From Streptomyces sp. NBC_01233 (GTDB lineage: Bacteria > Actinomycetota > Actinomycetes > Streptomycetales > Streptomycetaceae), in assembly GCF_035989305.1 (NCBI RefSeq), contig NZ_CP108514.1, positions 868,001-932,000 on the forward strand: a DNA stretch of 64,000 nt, given 5' to 3'. The notes under the pieces are model-generated. The model had not been told where the DNA came from. It made no database searches and saw only the letters and a program-made list of their open reading frames with translations. Below are positions 24,243 to 32,679 of this stretch, piece after piece. The number at the start of each line of letters is the position of its first letter. The stretch's first letter is position 1. The position numbers and the translations under genes were made by a program.

Positions 24243-25258
24243 GCGTCCTCCTCAGGGGCGGCGGTGTCGGTGAAGGGGGCCGGGGGCACGGTGAAGGTCA
24301 CGGGCAGCCGGGGGCGGTTGTCGACTTCGAGGCGGAAGATGTCGAAGCGGTTGTAGTGACCGGTGATGTCGTGCATCTGCTTGGGTTGGATGCACCGGGC
24401 GAGGTCGATCTCGCCGTAGACGATCCCCTCGTCGTCCACGAGGGGTTCGGTGACCGGGCGGCCGTCGGGGCCGAAGATGCCGGACAGTGCGCTGCGGGGA
24501 CGGGTGAACTGCTTGCGCAGTTCCTCGTCGTCCCCGGCGAGCATGTCGACGATCTCCGGGGAGACGGTGGAGCAGGCGACGACGGAGAAGACCTTGCCCT
24601 CGAAGCTGTGGGCGGCGGTGCGGACGGCGATCGCGTCGGCCATGTCGTAGTCGGCGGGGGCCACGGGCAGGGCGATGTAGCAGGAGGCGTGGACGAGTTC
24701 GCCCTGCGCGAGGAGGGTGAAGCGGGCCAGGGTGTTGGTGTTCTCGCCGCAGGCGAGCGCGCCGAGGGGGCCGACGGGTGTGCGGTGGACGACGAGTGAG
24801 CTGCCGTCCCCGCCGGTCCAGGTGAGCTTCTCGGCCCAGGTCGGCACCAGTTTGCGGTGGACGCCGAGGAGGGCGCCGTCGGGTCCGATGGTCAGCAGGG
24901 TGTTGTAGAGGACGCCGAGGCTGTGCGGGGCACGCTCGTTGACCCCGATGACGAGGACGATCCCGTGCTGGCGGGCCGCCGCGCGCAGGGCGTCGACGTG
25001 CGGGCCGGGGATGTCGACGGAGGACCGCTGGAGGCGCTCGAACCAGGGGGAGCCCTGGACCGGGTTCATCGTCCAGTTCCAGTAGGGGTAGCCGGGGACG
25101 AACACCTCCGGGAATACGACGAGTTCGGCTCCGTGGACCGCGGCCTCGGCGATCAGGGCGACGGCCTTGTCGACGGTGGCGGCGGGGTCGAGGTAGACGG
25201 GTGCGGCCTGGACGGCCGCCGCCGTGAATCGGGGCAGGTTCTCCCTGTCCGTGGGCAT
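24239..25258 (-). CDS. Nitrilase family carbon-nitrogen hydrolase
   Basis: A 339-residue nitrilase. The catalytic triad is visible: Glu in FPEVFVPGYPYW, Lys in HRKLVPT and Cys in ACGENTN. The CGENxN context and the length favour a true nitrilase (nitrile to acid plus ammonia) over an amidase. It is embedded between the salicylyl-CoA hydroxylase and gentisate dioxygenase genes, 12 bases after the former and overlapping the latter, so its substrate is probably an aromatic nitrile whose acid enters the pathway. That is an inference. Confidence 0.88.
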   Translation of the reverse strand: MPTDRENLPRFTAAAVQAAPVYLDPAATVDKAVALIAEAAVHGAELVVFPEVFVPGYPYWNWTMNPVQGSPWFERLQRSSVDIPGPHVDALRAAARQHGIVLVIGVNERAPHSLGVLYNTLLTIGPDGALLGVHRKLVPTWAEKLTWTGGDGSSLVVHRTPVGPLGALACGENTNTLARFTLLAQGELVHASCYIALPVAPADYDMADAIAVRTAAHSFEGKVFSVVACSTVSPEIVDMLAGDDEELRKQFTRPRSALSGIFGPDGRPVTEPLVDDEGIVYGEIDLARCIQPKQMHDITGHYNRFDIFRLEVDNRPRLPVTFTVPPAPFTDTAAPEEDA

Positions 25259-25270
25259 GGGAACCTCCGG

Positions 25271-27583
25271 CTATCGGGGGACGGGAGCGGGCGCCGGGGC
25301 GGCGGCGCGCGGCAGCCAGCGGCGGTGGGCGGACGCGGCGGGCTGCCGCAGGAGCTCGAGGCGGGGCGGGATCCGGTCGGTGCGGGCCGACGGGGGCCGG
25401 CCGCTGCCGGCCCGCCAGGCACGCGCCCAGGGTGCGGCGGGGCCCTGGTAGCCCTGGGCCGCGGCGGCGTGCAGGGTCCACAGCGGGTCGTGGATCTGCG
25501 CGCGGCCGACGCCGCACAGGTCCGCCCGGCCGGCCAGGATGATCGAGTTCACGTCGTCGTAGGTGGAGATCGCGCCGACCGCGATGGTGGGGACCCCGGT
25601 GGCGTTGCGGATGAGGTCGGCGTACGGGGTCTGGTAGCTGCGGCCGTAGCGGGGCCGCTCGTGGGAGACGACCTCGCCGGTGGAGACGTCGACCGCGTCG
25701 GCGCCCGCACCGGCGAGCGCCCGTGCGATCGCGACCGCGTCGGCCTCGCTGGTGCCGCCCTCGGCCCAGTCGGCGGCGGAGATCCGCACGAGCAGCGCCT
25801 TGCCGGCCGGCCACACCTCCCGTACGGCACGCAGTACTTCGAGCGGCAGCCGCAGCCGGCCTTCGAGGTCGCCGCCGTACTCGTCGGTCCGCCGGTTCGT
25901 CAGCGGGGACAGGAAGCCGGAGAGCAGGTGACCGTGCCCGTACTGGAGTTCCAGTACGTCGAAGCCGGCCCGGTCGGCGCGCCGGGCCGCGCTCGCGAAG
26001 TCCCGTACGAGAGCGTCCATGTCGGCCCGGTCGGCCTCGCGCGGCACGGGGCTCCGCTCGTCCCAGGCCAGCGGGGAAGCGGCGATCGGCTGCCGGTCGT
26101 GCGCGGCCGCGCGGCGTCCGGCGTGCGTGAGCTGGATGCCGAGGCAGGTGTCGGACTGGCCGTGGACGAAGCCGGTGATGCGCCGCCAGGCCGTTTCCTG
26201 CTCGTCGTTCCACAGGCCGGGGCAACCGGGGGTGGCCCGGCCGTCGGCGCTGACGGCCGTCATCCCGGCGAGGACCAGGCCGGCGCCGCCGAGGGCCTGC
26301 GTACTGAGGTGGACGAGGTCGAAGTCGCCGGGGACGCCTTCGCGCGCGGTGTGCAGGGCGGTGGGCGGGACGACGACCCGGTTGCGCAGCAGCAGTCCGC
26401 CGAGCGGGTAGGGCCGGAACATCGGCGGCACGGTCGAGGAGCGGTTGACCGCGGTGGTGAACTTCTCGTCGCGCACGCGCAGGTTGTCGTAGGTGACGCG
26501 GCGGCTCCGGGTGAGGAGGTTGAAGGCGAACTGGTGCGGGTCCTGGCCGGTGTAGCGGTCGATGTGCTCGAACCACTCCAGGCTGGCCTGGGCGGCGCGC
26601 TGGGTGGACTCCACCACCGGCCTGCGCTCCTCCTCGTACGCGGCGAGCGCGGTCGGCACGTCCGGGTGTTCGTGCAGGCTGGCGGCGAGGACGAGGGCGT
26701 CCTCCATGGCGAGCTTGGTGCCGGAGCCGATGGAGAAGTGCGCGGTGTGGGCGGCGTCCCCGAGGAGGACGACGTTCTCGTGGCGCCAGGTGCGGTTGCG
26801 GACCGTGGTGAAGCGGAGCCACTTGGAGTTGTTGGGGAGGAGGCGGTGGCCGTCGAGGTGGTCCGCGAGGAGTTCCTCGCAGCGCCGGATGCTGTCCTCG
26901 TCGCTGGTGCCCGGCGGGTGGTCGAGGGCGGCGAACTCCTCGAAGCCGGCGCGCCGCCACGCCTCCTCCTCCATCTCCACGATGAAGGTGGAGCGGGTGG
27001 CGTCGTAGGGGTACGCGTGCACCTGGAGGGTGCCGAAGTCGTGCTCGTCGACGATGAAGGTGAACGCTTCGAAGACCTTGTCCGTGCCCAGCCACATGTA
27101 GCGGCCGGTGCGTTCGTCGAGGTCGGTGCCGAAGGTGTCGGCGTAGGCGGCGCGGGTGGCCGACCGTACGCCGTCGCACGCCACCACCAGGTCGTAGGAC
27201 GCGGCGAGTTCGGCGGCGGGCGGGGCCTGGGTGCGGTAGCGGACGTCCACCGCCAGGGCGGCGCAGCGCTCCTGGAGGATCCGCAGCAGGTGCCGGCGGC
27301 CGAGGGCGGCGAAGCCGTGCCCGCCCGAGGTGAGGGTGGAGCCCCGGTAGCGGACGTCGACGTCGGTCCAGCGGGCGAACTCGGCGGACATGGCCGCGTG
27401 GATCTCGCGGTCGGCCTGGGCGATGCCGTCGAGCGTCTCGTCGGAGAAGACGACCCCGAAGCCGAACGTGTCGTCGGGGGCGTTGCGTTCCCAGACGGTG
27501 ACCTCCCAGTGCGGGGAGAGCTGCTTGGTGAGGGCCGCGAAGTACAGTCCGCCGGGCCCTCCTCCTATGACTGCGACGCGCAC
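25271..27583 (-). CDS. sdgC: Bifunctional salicylyl-CoA 5-hydroxylase / flavin oxidoreductase
   Basis: A 770-residue two-domain flavoprotein. Residues 1-370 form an FAD aromatic hydroxylase (GGGPGG at 8-13, a DG motif in VVACDGVRSATR, and VVLLGDAAHTAHFSIGSG); residues 395-770 form an Old-Yellow-Enzyme-like FMN domain (RNRVVVPPTAL, GIQLTHAGRR, DVLELQYGHGHL). This architecture is that of salicylyl-CoA 5-hydroxylase and 2-aminobenzoyl-CoA monooxygenase/reductase; the gentisate dioxygenase downstream favours salicylyl-CoA. Start GTG at 27583 with AGGAGG seven bases before it, overlapping the ligase gene by 19 bases. Confidence 0.9.
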   Translation of the reverse strand: MRVAVIGGGPGGLYFAALTKQLSPHWEVTVWERNAPDDTFGFGVVFSDETLDGIAQADREIHAAMSAEFARWTDVDVRYRGSTLTSGGHGFAALGRRHLLRILQERCAALAVDVRYRTQAPPAAELAASYDLVVACDGVRSATRAAYADTFGTDLDERTGRYMWLGTDKVFEAFTFIVDEHDFGTLQVHAYPYDATRSTFIVEMEEEAWRRAGFEEFAALDHPPGTSDEDSIRRCEELLADHLDGHRLLPNNSKWLRFTTVRNRTWRHENVVLLGDAAHTAHFSIGSGTKLAMEDALVLAASLHEHPDVPTALAAYEEERRPVVESTQRAAQASLEWFEHIDRYTGQDPHQFAFNLLTRSRRVTYDNLRVRDEKFTTAVNRSSTVPPMFRPYPLGGLLLRNRVVVPPTALHTAREGVPGDFDLVHLSTQALGGAGLVLAGMTAVSADGRATPGCPGLWNDEQETAWRRITGFVHGQSDTCLGIQLTHAGRRAAAHDRQPIAASPLAWDERSPVPREADRADMDALVRDFASAARRADRAGFDVLELQYGHGHLLSGFLSPLTNRRTDEYGGDLEGRLRLPLEVLRAVREVWPAGKALLVRISAADWAEGGTSEADAVAIARALAGAGADAVDVSTGEVVSHERPRYGRSYQTPYADLIRNATGVPTIAVGAISTYDDVNSIILAGRADLCGVGRAQIHDPLWTLHAAAAQGYQGPAAPWARAWRAGSGRPPSARTDRIPPRLELLRQPAASAHRRWLPRAAAPAPAPVPR

Positions 27584-29754
27584 GCCGTACCTCCTGGTGA
27601 TTGCGCGGGTTCCGCGCGGGTGGTGAGCAGTTCGGGTTCCTGCGGCCCCGCCGTGCCCAGCCGTTCCCGTACGTCGGCGGGCCAGGGGGTCGACCCGGTC
27701 GCGTGGGAGGCCGAGTGGGCGATGACCATGCGGCCGGTGGCCGCCTCCACGCCCTGTTCGCCGCGCACGGTGAAGGCGTAGTGCAGGGAGGCCGAACCGA
27801 CCTTGGTGACCTGCAGTTCGGTGCGCACCGCGTCCCCGAACCAGAGCCGGGCCCGGTAGTCGGCCTCGAAGTGGACCCGGGGCGTGCTGCCGAACAGGTG
27901 GGACAGGCCGAGGCGGTGGAGCAGGACGGCCTCGGCCGCCTCGACCCAGCGCACGACGGTGGAGTGGTGGTAGTGGCCGGCCGCGTCGGTGTCGGTCCAT
28001 TCGACGCGGCGTTCGACGACGACGCTGGGCGGCAGGGGCGCCGGGGCGGACGGAGGTGCCGCCGGGGCCAGTGCCGCCGGGGCCAGTGCCGCCGCGGAGA
28101 GGGCGCGCTCGCGCAGTGCGCCGCGCCGGAGCTTCCCGGTGCCGGTGCGCGGCAGTTCGGTGACGAATTCGACGGCGCGCGGGTACTTGTACGGGGCGAT
28201 CGTCTGCTTGACGTGGTCCTGGAGCTCACGGACGGTCCCCTCGGCCGCCGGGACACCGGCGCCCAGGACGACGTAGGCCTTGACGACCATGCCGCGCCGC
28301 GTGTCCGGGGCTCCGACGACCGCGCACTCCTCCACGTAGGGGTGGGTGGCGAGGGCCTTCTCCACCTCGGGGCCCGCGATGTTGTAGCCGGAGGAGACGA
28401 TCATGTCGTCGCTGCGGGCGACGTACCAGAAGTAGCCCTCCGCGTCGCGGATGTAGGTGTCGCCGGTGATGTTCCAGCCGTTCCTGACGTACGAGGCCTG
28501 GCGCGGGTCCGCGAGGTAGCGGCAGCCGGTCGGGCCGGTGACCGCCAGCAGGCCGGGCTGTCCGTCGGGGACGGGATCGCCGTGCTCGTCGACGACGGCG
28601 GCGCGGTAGCCGGGGACGGGGCGGCCGGTGGAACCGGGCCGGATGTCCTCGTCGGCCGCGGAGATGAAGACGTGCAGCATCTCGGTGGCGCCGATGCCGT
28701 CGATGATGCGCAGCCCGGTGGCGGCGTGGAACTCGTGCCAGACCGCGGCCGGCAGCGCTTCCCCGGCGGACACGCAGCGGCGCAGCCCGGCCAGCCGGTC
28801 CACCGCCCCTGCCTCCATGATCGCGCGGTAGGCCGTGGGCGCGGTGAACAGCACGGTCACGCCGTGGGCCGCGACGAGTTCGGCCAGTTGCAGCGGGGGC
28901 GCCTGCTCGATCAGCAGGGTGGCTGCCCCGGCGTAGAGGGGGAAGACCACCAGTCCGCCGAGCCCGAAGGTGAAGGCGAGCGGCGGTGTGCCGGTGAAGA
29001 CGTCGTCCGGGCGGGGCTTGAGGACGTGCCGGGAGAAGGTGTCGGCGTTGGCGAGCACGTCGCGGTGGAAGTGCAGGGTCGCCTTGGGGCGACCGGTCGT
29101 GCCGGAGGTGAAGGCGATCAGCGCCACGTCGTCCGCGGCGGTGGCCACGGTGTCGAACCGGCCGTCCTTGGCCGCGCAGCGCGCGGTCAGGTCCGTCGGT
29201 CCGGGACCGCCGTAGGTGAGGACGGGCAGGTCCGGCAGCTCCGGCAGGTCCGGCAGGTCCGGCGAGTCCGCCCCGCCGGGGCGGCGGGCCGGGTCGAGCT
29301 CGTCGGCGTAGCGGTGGTCGCACACGGCGAGCAGGGGCCGGCTGATGTCGGTGAGCTCGGCGAGCTCGGACGCGCGGAGCATCGGCATGGTGGTGACGGC
29401 GACCCCGCCGGCCTTCAGGACCCCGAACCACGTCGCGACGAGCCAGGGGTTGTTGGGGCCGCGCAGCAGGACGCGGTTGCCGGGCACGAGGCCGAAGTCC
29501 TCGGTGAGGACCTGGGCGACCTGGTTGGCACGGTGCTGCAGTTCGCCGTAGGTCCAGCGCTCGGTCGGGGTGAGCAGACAGGGGCGGTCGGGGCCCAGCC
29601 GTTCGACGGCGTCGTCGAGCAGGCGCTGAGCGCAGTTGAGCCGGTCCGGGTAGTCCAACTCCGGTAGTTCGAAGTGGAGTTCGGGCCAGAGAGCGAAGGG
29701 CGGCAGCCGGTCCCGACAGAAGGAATCGGCATGCACGGAAGGGGAGAGCTCCAT
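27565..29754 (-). CDS. Aryl-CoA ligase (salicylate-CoA ligase type) fused to hot-dog thioesterase
   Basis: A 729-residue fusion. Residues 1-540 are an AMP-forming acyl-CoA ligase of the benzoate-CoA ligase group: P-loop FTSGTTGRPKATLHFHRD, A8 region ITGDTYIRDAEGY and the catalytic lysine in TGTGKLRR. After an Ala/Pro linker, residues 575-720 are a 4-hydroxybenzoyl-CoA-thioesterase-like hot-dog domain (EWTDTDAAGHYHHSTVVRWV). Expected work: activate salicylate to its CoA thioester and, after hydroxylation, release gentisate. ATG at 29754 with GAGGTG upstream is preferred to a TTG 15 bases earlier. First gene of the operon. Confidence 0.88.
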   Translation of the reverse strand: MELSPSVHADSFCRDRLPPFALWPELHFELPELDYPDRLNCAQRLLDDAVERLGPDRPCLLTPTERWTYGELQHRANQVAQVLTEDFGLVPGNRVLLRGPNNPWLVATWFGVLKAGGVAVTTMPMLRASELAELTDISRPLLAVCDHRYADELDPARRPGGADSPDLPDLPELPDLPVLTYGGPGPTDLTARCAAKDGRFDTVATAADDVALIAFTSGTTGRPKATLHFHRDVLANADTFSRHVLKPRPDDVFTGTPPLAFTFGLGGLVVFPLYAGAATLLIEQAPPLQLAELVAAHGVTVLFTAPTAYRAIMEAGAVDRLAGLRRCVSAGEALPAAVWHEFHAATGLRIIDGIGATEMLHVFISAADEDIRPGSTGRPVPGYRAAVVDEHGDPVPDGQPGLLAVTGPTGCRYLADPRQASYVRNGWNITGDTYIRDAEGYFWYVARSDDMIVSSGYNIAGPEVEKALATHPYVEECAVVGAPDTRRGMVVKAYVVLGAGVPAAEGTVRELQDHVKQTIAPYKYPRAVEFVTELPRTGTGKLRRGALRERALSAAALAPAALAPAAPPSAPAPLPPSVVVERRVEWTDTDAAGHYHHSTVVRWVEAAEAVLLHRLGLSHLFGSTPRVHFEADYRARLWFGDAVRTELQVTKVGSASLHYAFTVRGEQGVEAATGRMVIAHSASHATGSTPWPADVRERLGTAGPQEPELLTTRAEPAQSPGGTACASQS

Positions 29755-29796
29755 GGGGCGGCACCTCAATCAGGGAGCAGCGGGGAGATGGGGAGC

Positions 29797-29845
29797 AAGA
29801 TATGTCGAATATTTGGCGTCCGTCAACATCTCGCGATATCCAAGA
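29797..29845 (-). promoter_or_regulatory. Promoter and operator-like element of the salicylate operon
   Basis: On the minus strand TTGACG (29826-29821) and TATCTT (29802-29797) are 18 bases apart and fit a vegetative promoter. The spacer and flank (ATATCG, then TTGACGGACGC, then AAAT) recur at 37627-37670 upstream of the carboxylesterase gene, with the same -35 and spacer length. TTGACGGACGCCAA is an imperfect palindrome (TTGnCGnnCGnCAA), so a shared repressor site over the promoter is likely. Confidence 0.65.
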
Positions 29846-29891
29846 GGCGAGGCGGCGGTGCACACCCCCGGCCCCTCCCCCGGTCGCCGCC

Positions 29892-30332
29892 TCAGACCGC
29901 GGGAATGCACACCCGGACCGACTTCCCGAACTCATGTGCCGTGACGGAGAGTTCGCCACCCAGCTCGGCCGTCAGCAGCTGCACGATCAGCAGTCCGCGC
30001 CCACCTTCGGACTCCGGGTCGATCTCGGCGCGCGGAGCGGGCAGCCGCGGCAGGCCGGCGCCCCGATCGGCGACCTCCAGCCGGAGCCAGCCCCCGCCGA
30101 CGGCCACGCCGACCCGCATCCGGCCGGCTCCCGCGTGCCGGACGACGTTGCCGACGAGTTCACTGACGGCCAGCAACAGGACGTCGACCGCGTCACAAGG
30201 GACCCGCCAGTCTTCGAGCGCGGCGCGCACGCGGGCCCTGACCTGCGGGACACTCGCGGCGACGGGGTCGGCGACCCAGTGGACGAAGCTCCGCACCGCG
30301 GGAGGAGCGGAACTGCCGGTGGTGGTGAGCAT
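29892..30332 (-). CDS. RsbW-like ATP-binding anti-sigma/regulatory kinase
   Basis: A 146-residue GHKL-type ATPase domain of the anti-sigma kinase family numerous in Streptomyces. The N-box is VDVLLLAVSELVGNVVRHAG, the G1 box VADRGAGLP and the G2 region EGGRGLLIVQLL. Partners are usually an anti-sigma-factor antagonist and an alternative sigma factor, neither of which is adjacent. ATG at 30332 follows GGAG; an upstream GTG at 30368 is possible. It is convergent with nothing and divergent from the alpha/beta hydrolase. Confidence 0.85.
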   Translation of the reverse strand: MLTTTGSSAPPAVRSFVHWVADPVAASVPQVRARVRAALEDWRVPCDAVDVLLLAVSELVGNVVRHAGAGRMRVGVAVGGGWLRLEVADRGAGLPRLPAPRAEIDPESEGGRGLLIVQLLTAELGGELSVTAHEFGKSVRVCIPAV

Positions 30333-30376
30333 GAGGCGCTCCGGAGAGGGGGAAGGCGGCGCGTCCACTGGTGCGT

Positions 30377-30462
30377 CTCGTGTAACTGCTCCAGAAGTCA
30401 GATCCCCTCTGGGCTTGTAGTCAGCGGAAATGCGTCGCTAGAGTCCGTGATTACACGTGTAA
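30377..30462. promoter_or_regulatory. TTACACGTGTAA palindrome and half-site
   Basis: A perfect 12-base palindrome TTACACGTGTAA at 30451-30462 lies about 100 bases before the alpha/beta hydrolase start; a half-site (CTCGTGTAA) is at 30377-30385. LacI-family operators are palindromes with a central CG, and similar sequences occur beside the lacI gene (35933) and upstream of the disrupted MFS gene (39133, 39244). Assignment to that LacI protein is an inference. Confidence 0.5.
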
Positions 30463-30562
30463 CAAGCTACGCCTCCCCCGGCGACTCGCGCAAGCATTTC
30501 GGACATACGACGCGAAGCCTGCACGCCGCCCCCGCCGGGACCGCCGCATTGGAAGGGCCGCA

Positions 30563-31516
30563 ATGACGCAATCTCCTCCCACCGAGTTCGATCTCGCCGA
30601 CATGACCTGGCCGCCCCCGCCGTACCAGTCCCCCGTGCCGCCCGTGACCGGCGCGGACGGCGTGCGCCGGTTCGACGGGGTCACGTACGCGACCACCCCC
30701 GGCTACCGCCCCCGCCTGCTCGACGTCCAGGTGCCCGCGGGCGAGGGGCCGTTCCCGGCGGTCGTCTGGATCCACGGCGGCGGCTGGCTGGACGGCGACC
30801 GCCGCTACCCGCCGCCGACCGTGCCCGCCGCGCTCCTGCACGGGGCGGTACTGTCGGCCGGACTCGCACTCGTCTCCATCGACTACCGGCACAGCCTCGA
30901 AGCGCCCTTCCCGGCCCAGCTGCACGACGTGAAGGCCGCGATCCGCTACGTCCGCGCGTTCGCCGGCACCCTCGGCATCGACCCGGACCGGATCGGCGTC
31001 TGGGGCGAGTCCGCGGGCGGCCACCTGGCGGCGCTCGCCGGACTCGTCGGCCCCGACAGTCCGCAGGCCGCGGCGCTGGAGGGCACGCACGGCGTCGGCT
31101 CCGGCGACACCGGGGTCCTCGCGGTCGTCGACTGGTACGGCGTCTCCGACCTGGTCGCCCTGGCCGCGCACCCCATGCCGGCCATGCCGTCCGGGATGGA
31201 GTTCCCCGATCCCTACGAGGCGCTGCTGGGCGCCTCCGTGGCCGAGAATCCGGAGGCCGCCCGCACGGCGAGCCCGGTGACGTACGCCGGGGACGCGACC
31301 CCGCCGCCGTTCCTGCTGGTGCACGGGACCCGGGACGGCCTGGTGCCGTACAGCCAGAGCGAGGTCCTCGCCGAGGCCCTGAAGGGCGCCGGGGGCGAGG
31401 TCACCCTGCAGCCCGTGGACGGCGCCGACCACATCTTCCTCGGAGCCCCGGACATCACGCCGATCGTCGAGGAGAGCGTGGCCTTCCTGGCCCGGCACCT
31501 CGGCGCGGGGGCCTGA
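30563..31516 (+). CDS. Alpha/beta hydrolase (hormone-sensitive lipase type)
   Basis: A 317-residue esterase/lipase of the HSL group. The oxyanion-hole motif is IHGGGW (about residues 73-78), the nucleophile serine in GESAGG, the acid in HGTRDGLVPYSQ and the histidine in GADHIFLG. No signal peptide, so it acts in the cytoplasm. It probably cleaves small acyl or aryl esters. The palindromic operator upstream suggests co-control with the LacI/carboxylesterase locus, so it may feed the same catabolic function. Confidence 0.9.
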   Translation: MTQSPPTEFDLADMTWPPPPYQSPVPPVTGADGVRRFDGVTYATTPGYRPRLLDVQVPAGEGPFPAVVWIHGGGWLDGDRRYPPPTVPAALLHGAVLSAGLALVSIDYRHSLEAPFPAQLHDVKAAIRYVRAFAGTLGIDPDRIGVWGESAGGHLAALAGLVGPDSPQAAALEGTHGVGSGDTGVLAVVDWYGVSDLVALAAHPMPAMPSGMEFPDPYEALLGASVAENPEAARTASPVTYAGDATPPPFLLVHGTRDGLVPYSQSEVLAEALKGAGGEVTLQPVDGADHIFLGAPDITPIVEESVAFLARHLGAGA

Positions 31517-31665
31517 CGGCCGGTCCCGCGGACGCGTTCCGCCGCGGGGGCGCGGCCCGGCCGCGCCTCCCGCGTTCCCTCGAACGCCTCCCCCGCTCCT
31601 CCCCTCCCCCTCCCTTCAGAGCACACACGGCCGCGGGCGCTCCCGCGGCCGCGAGAGGCACAGCC

Positions 31666-32436
31666 ATGCCCGGCACTCCGGTCACCACCCCGAACGACAG
31701 ACCCGACGGCCCCCGCGCAGCCGCCCGCCGCGCCGGGCCCGGGGCGTCCCCGCGCCGCGGCCGCGGCGTCCTCGTCGCGGCCCTCCTGCTCCTGACGGCC
31801 GCCGTGGCGCCGGGCCTCGTGGTCCGGTCCGACGTCACGCATCCGCCCTTCCAGGGGCTGGACGAACGCTGGCTGGTCTGGATGGGCGGTCCCCACGAGG
31901 GCCCGTACCTGGCCGCCGCCACGGCGCTGGACTGGTTCGGCGGCCCGGTCGGCGCCCTCGTCCCGCTGACCCTGCTGGCCGTGCTGCTCGTCCGCAGGCG
32001 CTGGGCGTCGGCCGGCTTCCTGCTCGCCGGCTACCTCGGCGGCAACATGCTCGTCGTACAGGGACTCAAGCACCTGGTGGACCGGCCGCGACCGGCCGAC
32101 CCCCTGGTCCGTGTCGACCACGGCTCCTTCCCGTCCGGCCACGCGGCCACGGCGGCGCTCCTCGTCGTCACCGTGGGCGTGCTCCTGGTCCCCGCCGCCC
32201 GTCGGCGGGCCTGGTGGTTCGGGGGCGCGGCCTTCACTCTGGCCATGATGTGGAGCCGCACCTGGCTGCACGCGCACTGGCTCACCGACACGGCGGCCGG
32301 CGCCGCCGCGGGCGCGGGCGCGGGCCTGCTGGTGTGGTGGCTCTTCCAGCCGGCCCTCGCCCGGGAACGCGTACGTGCCCGCGACCGTCGGGGGGCGGCC
32401 GCGGGCACGGGCTCGGTGGTGACCGACGGCGGATGA
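31666..32436 (+). CDS. PAP2 phosphatase family membrane protein
   Basis: A 256-residue membrane phosphatase of the PAP2 type, acting on lipid phosphates or undecaprenyl diphosphate at the outer membrane face. The three signature motifs are present: KHLVDRPRP, FPSGH and SRTWLHAHWLTD. About six membrane segments, preceded by a Pro/Arg-rich cytoplasmic N-terminus. A close paralogue lies at 37695-38447 in opposite orientation. A hairpin terminator follows at 32471. Confidence 0.9.
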   Translation: MPGTPVTTPNDRPDGPRAAARRAGPGASPRRGRGVLVAALLLLTAAVAPGLVVRSDVTHPPFQGLDERWLVWMGGPHEGPYLAAATALDWFGGPVGALVPLTLLAVLLVRRRWASAGFLLAGYLGGNMLVVQGLKHLVDRPRPADPLVRVDHGSFPSGHAATAALLVVTVGVLLVPAARRRAWWFGGAAFTLAMMWSRTWLHAHWLTDTAAGAAAGAGAGLLVWWLFQPALARERVRARDRRGAAAGTGSVVTDGG

Positions 32437-32470
32437 CCGCCCGAGGTCCACGCCTCACACCGAGGCGGCG

Positions 32471-32517
32471 AAGCGCCCCGTGTCCCCCACAGCAGGTGCG
32501 GGCGCCACGGGGCGCTT
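32471..32517 (+). terminator. Hairpin terminator after the PAP2 gene
   Basis: Perfect 12-base arms AAGCGCCCCGTG and CACGGGGCGCTT with a 23-base loop, ending in CTTTCC, 35 bases after the PAP2 stop. Confidence 0.8.
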
Positions 32518-32679
32518 TCCGTCTCCAGGCCCGCCGTGGCCGTCCTCAGACGGCGAGCGGGAAACCGGCGGTCCGCCTCTTGTTGCTCTTGAGACCGTCA
32601 ACTTGACCCGGTCCTGAAGGGCCGGGCTTGGAGGTAGCGCCCAACTGGCTGCTGGGTTGGCTCCTCCGTCCAGACACCC

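Noticed and set aside
24252..28256. Long minus-strand frame overlapping nitrilase and hydroxylase genes
   Set aside because: Arg/Pro-rich translation without motifs; another frame of the same strand encodes the recognised enzymes.
29892..30332. Sensor histidine kinase
   Set aside because: Only the ATPase domain is present, with no histidine phospho-acceptor domain or membrane segment; it fits an RsbW-like anti-sigma kinase.
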